DNA from: Pseudomonadota bacterium
GTDB taxonomy: Bacteria > Pseudomonadota > Alphaproteobacteria > Rhizobiales > Xanthobacteraceae
DNA: 13,850 nt
Assembly (NCBI GenBank): GCA_023435725.1
Contig: JAEYRD010000066.1
Coordinates: forward strand, 1 to 13,850
Reading direction: 5' to 3'
A program made the translations under genes and the position numbers. The notes beneath the pieces are model-generated. The model did no database searches. It saw nothing but the letters and a program-made list of their open reading frames with translations, and was not told where the DNA came from. Positions 7,350 to 13,156 of this stretch are shown piece after piece (position 1 is the first letter of the stretch; each line of letters starts with the position of its first letter).

Positions 7350-8402
7350 ATGCTCCCTGAATGGGTCTACCGGAAATGCCCAGAGATCTCCGTGGTCCAC
7401 CGCGAGGCGGCGGTCGCGCGGCAGGCGCAGCTGACGAAGCCGGCCGGCGCGCTTGGCCGCCTCGAGCAGCTCGCAATCGAGCTTGCGGGCCTGCAAGCGA
7501 CCGAGCAGCCTCGTGCCGCACGCGTGCCGATCATCGTCTTCGCCGGTGATCACGGCATCGTCGCACAGGGCGTGTCGGCTTATCCGCAAGCCGTGACCAT
7601 CGCGATGATGGCGAATTTCGCCTCCGGAGGCGCCGCGATCTCGGTGCTGGCGCGCGAGCTTGGCTCAAACCTGGAGGTCGTCGACGCCGGCACCCTGGCG
7701 CAAGAGGAGATGGCGGGCATCGTCACCGACAAGCCGCGCAGCGGCACGCGCGATTTCAGTGTCGAAGCTGCGCTCACCCCGGAAGAGCTGGCGTTTGCCT
7801 TCGAGGCCGGCCAGCGCGCGATCGCGCGTGCCGAGACAAGTCAGCCCGATCTCCTGATCTTCGGCGAGATGGGCATCGGCAATACCACGACCTCGGCTGC
7901 AATTGCGGCGAGCCTGCTCGGCGTGAGCGCCGAGGAGATCGCCGGCAGTGGCACCGGCGTCGATGCGGCCGGCCGCGCGCACAAGGCGCGGGTGATCGAT
8001 GCTGCGATCGCGCGCCATGGCGTTGCGGGCGCGACGCCCGAAAGGATCCTGTGCACCGTCGGTGGCCTCGAAATCGCGGGGATCTGCGGCGCGATCATCG
8101 CGGCCGCACAGCGCCGTATCCCTGTGTTGATCGACGGTTTCATCGTGTCGGTCGCGGCCCTGGCAGCAGTGCGCCTCAATCCGTCGTGCCAGCCATTCCT
8201 GCTGGCCTCGCATCAATCGGCGGAGCTGGGGCATCGGCTGGTGCTGCGCGCGCTGAACGTGCAGCCGCTGATCAGCCTCGATCTCAGGCTCGGCGAGGGA
8301 TCGGGCGCCGCCATCGCGCTGCCACTGGTGCGATCGGCCTGCAGCCTCCACAACGGCATGGCGACGTTTGCGCAGGCCAATGTGCCGGATCGTCCGGCCT
8401 GA
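7350..8402 (+). CDS. cobT: Nicotinate-nucleotide:dimethylbenzimidazole phosphoribosyltransferase CobT (CobU in the P. denitrificans naming)
   Basis: A 350-residue enzyme that transfers phosphoribose from nicotinate mononucleotide to 5,6-dimethylbenzimidazole to give alpha-ribazole 5'-phosphate, the activated lower ligand. Family marks are LTKPAGALGRLEQLA, FAGDHGIVAQGVSAYPQ, the loop GEMGIGNTTTSAA with E173, SGTGVDAAG, and the C-terminal LRLGEGSGAA with the likely catalytic E316; these two glutamates match the active-site pair known from the Salmonella enzyme. The ATG at 7350 has GAGG four bases upstream, with a second purine-rich stretch at the cobF stop. The gene is the last of the plus-strand cluster and its stop lies in a stem-loop shared with the converging phosphatase gene. 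This is not the cobaltochelatase subunit that is also called CobT in some organisms. Confidence 0.95.
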   Translation: MLPEWVYRKCPEISVVHREAAVARQAQLTKPAGALGRLEQLAIELAGLQATEQPRAARVPIIVFAGDHGIVAQGVSAYPQAVTIAMMANFASGGAAISVLARELGSNLEVVDAGTLAQEEMAGIVTDKPRSGTRDFSVEAALTPEELAFAFEAGQRAIARAETSQPDLLIFGEMGIGNTTTSAAIAASLLGVSAEEIAGSGTGVDAAGRAHKARVIDAAIARHGVAGATPERILCTVGGLEIAGICGAIIAAAQRRIPVLIDGFIVSVAALAAVRLNPSCQPFLLASHQSAELGHRLVLRALNVQPLISLDLRLGEGSGAAIALPLVRSACSLHNGMATFAQANVPDRPA

Positions 8403-8416
8403 CTCAACTCAGGCTG
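8395..8416. terminator. Stem-loop over the convergent stop codons of cobT and the phosphatase gene (possible bidirectional terminator)
   Basis: A perfect 6-bp inverted repeat, GCCTGA (8397-8402) and TCAGGC (8409-8414), encloses a six-base loop. One G-T and one C-G pair extend it to eight. The cobT stop (8400-8402) lies in one arm and the complement of the opposite gene's stop (8409-8411) in the other, so both stops are part of the same structure. There is no T-tract on either strand, so intrinsic termination is uncertain. Confidence 0.4.
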
Positions 8417-8981
8417 TGCGCTGATTGACGGAGACGACGCGCCAGCCGGCCGCAAGCCGGTCGATCCGGGTCAGCGACAGTGGATCGATCACGAAACGCA
8501 AGGCCGCCTCTGGCGTCAAATCCAGCGCGATGCACAGCGCTGCGCGGATCGTGCCGGAATGCACGACGAGTGTTGCCGGTCCGGCTCCAATCCGCGGCAG
8601 ACCCAGCCGAACGCGCGCAACCTGATCCTCAAAGCTCTCGCCGCCGGGCGGTCTCGCGCGCGCTGGATTGCTCCAAAACTGTGCATAGAAATTCCCACCG
8701 GTCGCGGCGAGCTCGTCATGGCGATGACCGGTCCAGTTGCCAAAATCCTGCTCGCGAAATTCGCTGACCAGCCCCGGTTCGAGCCCGAGCGCGCGGGCCG
8801 TCTCGACCGTGCGTCGTGAAGGGCTGGCATAGCTCGCGGCATCCGGCGGAAGGCGCTGCCGCAGCGCCTCCAATTGCGTGTGATCGCCGAGGTTGGCCGG
8901 CGCGTCCGACGCATGGATGGTCCCCGCCATTCCTTTGACGGGCGCATGCCGTATCAGCCAGAGGAAGGTCTCGCCTTCCAT
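8409..8981 (-). CDS. Histidine phosphatase family protein, probable alpha-ribazole phosphatase (CobC-like)
   Basis: A 190-residue protein of the phosphoglycerate-mutase/histidine-phosphatase superfamily. The catalytic motif LIRHAP carries the phospho-acceptor H12. It is followed by SPSRRTVETARAL, EQDFGNWTG, GGESFEDQVARV, and VVHSGTIRAAL with the second active-site histidine. In cobalamin synthesis CobC removes the 5'-phosphate of alpha-ribazole phosphate (or of adenosylcobalamin phosphate). Standing tail to tail with cobT and next to a B12 riboswitch, this is the natural role, but the fold is broadly used and the sequence alone does not prove substrate. I chose the start complementary to 8979-8981 because a GGAG (complement of 8988-8991) is six bases upstream; ATGs at 8987 and 9020 lack this spacing. 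Confidence 0.82.
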   Translation of the reverse strand: MEGETFLWLIRHAPVKGMAGTIHASDAPANLGDHTQLEALRQRLPPDAASYASPSRRTVETARALGLEPGLVSEFREQDFGNWTGHRHDELAATGGNFYAQFWSNPARARPPGGESFEDQVARVRLGLPRIGAGPATLVVHSGTIRAALCIALDLTPEAALRFVIDPLSLTRIDRLAAGWRVVSVNQRTA

Positions 8982-9003
8982 GCTCATCTCCAAGGAAGTT
9001 GGT

Positions 9004-9022
9004 CGGTGTGGCAATAACACCG
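9004..9022. promoter_or_regulatory. Small dyad in the divergent intergenic region (possible operator)
   Basis: The arms CGGTGT (9004-9009) and ACACCG (9017-9022) form a perfect 6-bp inverted repeat around a seven-base centre. It lies between the start of the minus-strand phosphatase gene and the -35 element of the receptor promoter. It could be an operator or a 5'-leader hairpin of the phosphatase transcript. I recognise no known regulator's site, and chance is a real alternative. Confidence 0.22.
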
Positions 9023-9033
9023 CAACAGGTACA

Positions 9034-9062
9034 TTGACTCTGTCTTGATGGTAATCCTAGAT
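9034..9062 (+). promoter_or_regulatory. Promoter of the riboswitch / TonB-dependent receptor transcript
   Basis: TTGACT (9034-9039) and CTAGAT (9057-9062) are separated by 17 bases. This is close to the alphaproteobacterial housekeeping pattern TTGAC-N17-CTATAT. A start about six bases downstream of the -10 would fall near 9069, exactly at the first paired base of the riboswitch P1 helix. That agreement supports the call. Confidence 0.6.
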
Positions 9063-9068
9063 GGCCAA

Positions 9069-9240
9069 GACGGTTTCCCCGAGAGGGGATGAAAAGGGAA
9101 TGCGGTGCGGGGACTTGTCCCCAATGCCGTAGCTGCCCCCGCAACTGTAAGCGGTGAATCCTTCGTCACAAGCCACTGGGTCCTCGGTCCCGGGAAGGCG
9201 ACGAAGCGGTCACGACCCGCGAGCCAGGAGACCTGCCGTC
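9069..9240 (+). ncRNA. Cobalamin (adenosylcobalamin-type) riboswitch aptamer
   Basis: The region carries the conserved blocks of the cobalamin riboswitch in order. These are GATGAAAAGGGAATGCGGTG (about 9088-9107), GCTGCCCCCGCAACTGTAAG (from 9132), GTGAATCC, AGCCACTGGG (about 9171-9180), CGGGAAGG, and the B12 box GCCAGGAGACCTGCC (9223-9237). P1 closes by GACGG (9069-9073) with CCGTC (9236-9240). Inner helices include CCCC-GAGA-GGGG (9077-9088), GGGGAC-TT-GTCCCC (9109-9122) and CCGC/GCGG closing the loop AACTGTAA (9143-9150). It lies in the 5' leader of the receptor gene, so binding of the cofactor should lower receptor expression when B12 is plentiful. It is oriented away from the cob genes and does not control them. 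Confidence 0.95.
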
Positions 9241-9255
9241 AGCCGTGGTCACACG

Positions 9256-9287
9256 CGAAGATGTCGGTCGGGGAGTACAGACATTCG
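9256..9287 (+). promoter_or_regulatory. Leader hairpin downstream of the aptamer, candidate P13/L13 kissing-loop partner
   Basis: ATGTC (9261-9265) pairs with GACAT (9280-9284). The stem extends by CGA (9256-9258) with TCG (9285-9287) across a two-base bulge. The 14-base loop contains TACA (9276-9279), complementary to TGTA in the aptamer loop AACTGTAA (9143-9150). Cobalamin riboswitches are known to form an L5-L13 kissing interaction on ligand binding; assigning these loops is my inference. Confidence 0.45.
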
Positions 9288-9298
9288 GCTTCATCGGA

Positions 9299-9312
9299 CG
9301 GCTGAAAAGCCG
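9299..9312 (+). promoter_or_regulatory. GAAA-capped leader hairpin
   Basis: CGGCT (9299-9303) and AGCCG (9308-9312) form a 5-bp stem closed by the GNRA-type tetraloop GAAA. It lies between the candidate L13 hairpin and the stem that covers the ribosome-binding site. No T-run follows, so it is not a terminator. It may space or stack the expression platform. Confidence 0.4.
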
Positions 9313-9319
9313 GGGATGA

Positions 9320-9362
9320 GACCTCGTTCGCTGTGACGTGCCACTGACGTCATACCGAGGTC
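9320..9362 (+). promoter_or_regulatory. Shine-Dalgarno-sequestering stem of the riboswitch expression platform
   Basis: GACCTCG (9320-9326) is perfectly complementary to CGAGGTC (9356-9362). The latter contains GAGG (9357-9360), the only good Shine-Dalgarno before the receptor's GTG start at 9370. Inside it TGTGACGT (9332-9339) pairs with ACGTCATA (9347-9354) with one G-U, leaving a seven-base loop. The two stems can stack into one long hairpin. This points to control at the level of translation initiation rather than by an intrinsic terminator, which I do not see in the leader. Confidence 0.55.
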
Positions 9363-9369
9363 CCGAACC

Positions 9370-11715
9370 GTGTCTTCCATCCGTATTGTACGACCGCGCG
9401 CCTTGCTGCGCGGCTCCGCTGTGCTCGCGTCGTTTGTTGCCGCCGATATGCCTGCCGTGCTGGCGCAGCAGGCCCGCCAACCCCTGCCGCCGGTTGAGGT
9501 GACGCCCGCCGAGCCGCGCAAGCAGGCCAAGCCGGCTGGCCGGGACGCGCAGAGCGCGCGCCGCGCAGCAGCAGCGGCGGCGTCGACAGCGCCAAAGCCA
9601 ACTGCGGCGACGCCGACACAGACGCCGCTCAACAGCAACGTCGTGGCCGTAAGCGCCTCGCGGCTCGGCCTGACCGTGCGGGAGATTCCCGCGACGGTCG
9701 AGGTGATCTCGGCCGAAACCATGCGGGAGCAGGGCTACCGCACCGTGTCTGAGGTGGCGCAAGGCGCCGTCGGCGTCACATCCGGCGACAATCCGGCCGA
9801 GCCTTCGGCCTTCTCGATGCGCGGCTTCACCAACAGCCAGATCAACACGCTCTACAACGGCATCAAGATCGGTCCGCAGAACATGACCTCGCGGATCACG
9901 GATACGGCCAATCTCGCAGCCGTGGAATTCGTGAAAGGTCCGGCCTCATTGATGTCGGGCGAAGGTGCCGCCGGTGGCGCGATCAACCTGGTCACGAAGC
10001 AGCCGCACACCGGGGCGATCCGGAACGAGGCGGAGTTCTCCTGGGACTCGCTGAACTCCTTCCGCGCCCATTACGGCTCCGGCGGCAGCACCAATGTCCA
10101 AGGCCTCGACTACCGCTTCGACATCAGCCGCTCCTCGCTCAACGGCTTTGTCGACGACACCAATACGAAGACGTTCGACGTCTCCGGCCAGCTCAATTAC
10201 CGCATTTCCGACAGTCTCAAGGTCTGGGGCGCGATCGAATACCGCGAGGACCGCTCGAAAGCCTATTGGGGCGCGCCGCTGGTGCCGATTGCCTATAGCG
10301 GCTCGCACGCCACGACGGGAATCGTCTCCGGCAATTACGTCTCGAACTACAACGGAACGAATCTCGGGCCGGTCACGATCGACGACCGCACCTTCAACAC
10401 CAACTACAACGTTCTCGACAACCGCAACGTCGCGCAGGAAGTGTGGCTGCGCGGCGGCTTCGAGCTGAAGCTTGCGCCCGACCTGACGCTCAAGAGCCAG
10501 GCCTATGCCTATGGTGCAGAGCGTACCTGGTTCAATAACGAGGTGGAGGCGTTCAATTCCACGACGAATATGGTCGATCGGGAACGCTTCTATGTCGCGC
10601 AAAGCCAGCGCCTTGTCGGCAACATCACCGACTTGACGTGGGATACGAACATCGCAGGCTTCGACAACCGTTTCGTCACGACGGTATCGTCGAGCTATCT
10701 CGATTTTGTCAGGCCGGGCGCAGCTAATTTTCCCGGCGATTCCGTCACGCTGGTCGATCCCGCGCGCGGCTATTACAGTTTACTCACAACGCAGCAGCAG
10801 ACGGCTCGCATCGACAACGAGGCGCTGTCGTTCGAGGACCGGCTGAAACTGACGCGCAGCTTCGCGCTGATTGGTGGCCTGCGCGTCGAGCATATCGGGC
10901 TCGACCGCAATTCGACCAATGTGAGCGGCCTGGAAAAGGCAGGCTTCCCGTACTCGACAGATTGGGCGCCGGTGACGGGCCGCATCGGCTACACCTGGGA
11001 GGCCATTCCGGGCCTGACCTTCTTCAGCCAGTACGCCACCGGCGCTGATGTCTCGGCCAACAATATCTTCCTGCTCGGACCGACTCAGCCGCTCGACCTC
11101 ACGACCTCGCGCACCTACGAGACCGGCGTCAAGCACCTGTTATGGGACAGCAGGGCGGAATGGTGGTTCTCGGCCTACGATATCGAGCGCAAGAACGTCT
11201 ATGCGGCGGCCGGCGGCATGCAGCTCAACATTGCCGGACGGCAGGAGTCCAAGGGCGTGGAGCTGGCAGCATCGGTGCGGCCGATCGAGCCATTACGGCT
11301 CTGGGGCAACATCGCCTATGTCGATGCGCACTACGCCGACTACAATTTCGCCGGCGGGTCATTCTCGGGCAATACGCCCCCGAACGTGCCGCGCATCGTG
11401 GCGAATGCCGGAGCTTCGTATCGCTTCTTCACGCCCTGGCCGGTGGAGCTCGGAATCGTCGGCCGCCATATCGGCGACCGCTACAACACCGACGCGAACA
11501 CGGTCACGATGAGCGCTTACACCGTGGCTGACGTCTATGCGTTCGTCGATATCCCGAAGGCGGTGTTCAATGCGGTCGACCAGGCTCGCCTGACCTTCCG
11601 CGTTCGCAACATCACCGACAAGCGTTACGCCATCTGGGGCGATCCGTTCTATCCCGACCAGATACTGCTCGGTGCGCCGCGTACCTACGAGATCTCCGCT
11701 GCGTTCAAATGGTAG
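9370..11715 (+). CDS. TonB-dependent receptor of the siderophore-receptor type, under B12 riboswitch control
   Basis: A 781-residue outer-membrane beta-barrel. The GTG start has GAGG nine bases upstream. Residues 1-32 form a signal peptide with a likely cut after VLA (A32). A proline/alanine-rich linker runs to about 90. The plug domain starts near REIPATVEVIS (E105) and includes MRGFTNSQINTLYNGIKIG and VEFVKGPASLMSGEGAAGGAINLVTKQP. The barrel fills the rest and ends in an aromatic residue (FKW). The plug and the late segments SKGVELAA, VTGRIGYTWEAIPGLTFFSQYA and VRNITDKRYAIWGDPFYPDQILLGAPRTYEIS resemble ferric-siderophore receptors (FpvA/FhuE-like) more than BtuB. No signalling (STN) domain is seen. 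The cobalamin riboswitch upstream suggests the ligand is a corrinoid or a cobalt complex; that is inferred from regulation, not from the protein. It is followed by the PepSY gene after 12 bases. Confidence 0.92.
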   Translation: MSSIRIVRPRALLRGSAVLASFVAADMPAVLAQQARQPLPPVEVTPAEPRKQAKPAGRDAQSARRAAAAAASTAPKPTAATPTQTPLNSNVVAVSASRLGLTVREIPATVEVISAETMREQGYRTVSEVAQGAVGVTSGDNPAEPSAFSMRGFTNSQINTLYNGIKIGPQNMTSRITDTANLAAVEFVKGPASLMSGEGAAGGAINLVTKQPHTGAIRNEAEFSWDSLNSFRAHYGSGGSTNVQGLDYRFDISRSSLNGFVDDTNTKTFDVSGQLNYRISDSLKVWGAIEYREDRSKAYWGAPLVPIAYSGSHATTGIVSGNYVSNYNGTNLGPVTIDDRTFNTNYNVLDNRNVAQEVWLRGGFELKLAPDLTLKSQAYAYGAERTWFNNEVEAFNSTTNMVDRERFYVAQSQRLVGNITDLTWDTNIAGFDNRFVTTVSSSYLDFVRPGAANFPGDSVTLVDPARGYYSLLTTQQQTARIDNEALSFEDRLKLTRSFALIGGLRVEHIGLDRNSTNVSGLEKAGFPYSTDWAPVTGRIGYTWEAIPGLTFFSQYATGADVSANNIFLLGPTQPLDLTTSRTYETGVKHLLWDSRAEWWFSAYDIERKNVYAAAGGMQLNIAGRQESKGVELAASVRPIEPLRLWGNIAYVDAHYADYNFAGGSFSGNTPPNVPRIVANAGASYRFFTPWPVELGIVGRHIGDRYNTDANTVTMSAYTVADVYAFVDIPKAVFNAVDQARLTFRVRNITDKRYAIWGDPFYPDQILLGAPRTYEISAAFKW

Positions 11716-11727
11716 GGCGCTGAACGC

Positions 11728-13155
11728 ATGATGGGCGCGATCGTCCTGCTGCATCGCTGGCTCGGAATCGCGTTCTGCCTCCTGTTCGCGATGTGGTTCG
11801 CGAGCGGAATCGTGATGCACTTCGTTCCGTTTCCGTCGCTGACGGAAGCGGAGCGATTTGCCGGACTCGTGCGGGTGGATCGCACGCAGGTGAGGATTGC
11901 GGTCGTCGACGCCGTGGCCGCGAGCGGGATCACGGATGCCACGCGGGTTCGTCTGGTCCAACGGAGCGATGGACCGGTCTATGTCGTCTCGGGGCCATCG
12001 CGCGCGCGGGCGGTCCGCGCCTCCGATCGGGCCGACGCATCGGTGACGTCTCCGGATGTCGCGCTCGCCATTGCACGGGATCACGCCCGCAGCCGCGGGC
12101 TCGATGGCGCGCGTGCCGAGATCGTTGCGCGCGCAGACTATGATCAATGGAGCGTACCGAACGGCTTTGATCGCCATCGGTCGCTGTTTCGCGTCGCTCT
12201 CGGCGATGCCGCCAAGACGGAGGTCTATGTCTCATCCCTTACAGGAGAGGTGGTCCTGGACACGACGCGAAGCGAGCGCGGATGGAACCTCGCCGGAAGT
12301 GTGCTGCACTGGATCTATCCGACGGTTCTCAGAAGCAACTGGGCGCTGTGGGACCGTGTGGTCTGGACATTGTCGCTGCTGGCTTCGATCGCAGCTTTGC
12401 TCGGCGCGGTGCTTGGCTTGCTGCGGATCAAGCGGCGAGGGCGGTTGATCGGTTCACCCTACCGAGGCTGGCACGCTTTGCATCATCTCATTGGACTTGC
12501 GGCAACGGCTTTCGTGCTGACGTGGATCTTCAGCGGCTGGCTCTCCATGGACCACGGACGTCTGTTCTCGCGCGGGCTGCTGACCACGACTGAGGCCGCC
12601 GTGGCGAATGCCTCGCCGGATTGGGCGGCGGCCTCATCGCTCGAACGGTCGCCGATATCGTCATCGGCCCGTGAGGTCGAATGGTTCGCCTTCAACGGCA
12701 TCATCTATCGACGCGATCGGGTCGCTCTGGCGCGCCAGACCTTGATCGGGGATGCGTCCCGCGTTGGGCAAGCGGGAGTTTTGAGCGCTCGCGAAGTTCA
12801 GGAATTAACGACGCGCCTCGCCACGGGTTGCGGCGCACCGTCGATTCTTGCCGATAATGACAACTATCCCGCGCGATCCATCGTCGAGGGCGCTGCCGTC
12901 TACCGCTCCCGATGCGGCGAAGTCTGGTTCGATATCGACGGTGCGGATGGCAGTGTGCTGCAAAGGCTGGATTCGTCGCGACGCGCCTATCGCTGGTTCT
13001 ACAGCGCCTTGCATACGCTCGATTTTCCGGTCCTGCTGGCGCATCCACGTCTGCGTGATGTGCTGATCATCGGGCTCTGCGCGCTCGGGCTGGCGTTCTC
13101 CATCACAGGGATCATGATCGGCTGGCGTCGGTTGCGGGCGACCTTTGCTGCCTGA
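11728..13155 (+). CDS. PepSY-associated TM-helix inner-membrane protein, candidate siderophore/corrinoid reductase
   Basis: A 475-residue membrane protein with four predicted helices: about 5-27 (LLHRWLGIAFCLLFAMWFASGI), 207-230 (VWTLSLLASIAALLGAVLGLL), 249-272 (LHHLIGLAATAFVLTWIFSGW) and 446-466. PepSY-like periplasmic segments lie between helices 1 and 2 (ending TEVYVSSLTGEVVLDT) and between 3 and 4 (VWFDIDGADGSVLQRLDSSRRAYRWFYSALHTLDF). Histidines H9, H194, H249, H252, H253 and H429 sit at helix ends, a pattern suited to haem or metal binding. Two cysteines, C368 and C396, are in the second periplasmic part. Relatives beside siderophore receptors are linked to reduction of the imported ferric chelate. 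The gene starts 12 bases after the receptor stop, with AGGG (11714-11717) upstream, and is probably on the same riboswitch-controlled transcript. An in-frame ATG at 11731 is equally possible. Confidence 0.85.
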   Translation: MMGAIVLLHRWLGIAFCLLFAMWFASGIVMHFVPFPSLTEAERFAGLVRVDRTQVRIAVVDAVAASGITDATRVRLVQRSDGPVYVVSGPSRARAVRASDRADASVTSPDVALAIARDHARSRGLDGARAEIVARADYDQWSVPNGFDRHRSLFRVALGDAAKTEVYVSSLTGEVVLDTTRSERGWNLAGSVLHWIYPTVLRSNWALWDRVVWTLSLLASIAALLGAVLGLLRIKRRGRLIGSPYRGWHALHHLIGLAATAFVLTWIFSGWLSMDHGRLFSRGLLTTTEAAVANASPDWAAASSLERSPISSSAREVEWFAFNGIIYRRDRVALARQTLIGDASRVGQAGVLSAREVQELTTRLATGCGAPSILADNDNYPARSIVEGAAVYRSRCGEVWFDIDGADGSVLQRLDSSRRAYRWFYSALHTLDFPVLLAHPRLRDVLIIGLCALGLAFSITGIMIGWRRLRATFAA

Positions 13156-13156
13156 A

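Noticed and set aside
8982..9069. A riboswitch or promoter controlling the cob biosynthesis genes in this intergenic region
   Set aside because: The aptamer is oriented toward the receptor; the cob genes lie on the other side and read toward it, so their control must be upstream of the window.
9299..9312. The GAAA-capped hairpin as an intrinsic riboswitch terminator
   Set aside because: The stem is only five base pairs and is followed by GGGGATGAG rather than a T-run.
9316..9336. A six-codon leader ORF (ATG AGA CCT CGT TCG CTG TGA) overlapping the anti-Shine-Dalgarno arm
   Set aside because: Its translation could open the sequestering stem, which is attractive, but there is no properly spaced Shine-Dalgarno (GGGG touches the ATG) and a short frame like this is expected by chance.
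9166..9762. A 198-codon minus-strand open frame opposite the riboswitch and receptor start
   Set aside because: It covers a structured RNA and a signal-peptide region on the plus strand, and its translation has no recognisable feature.
11359..12177. A 272-codon minus-strand open frame across the receptor-PepSY junction
   Set aside because: Arg/His-rich shadow spanning two clear plus-strand genes; no motif.
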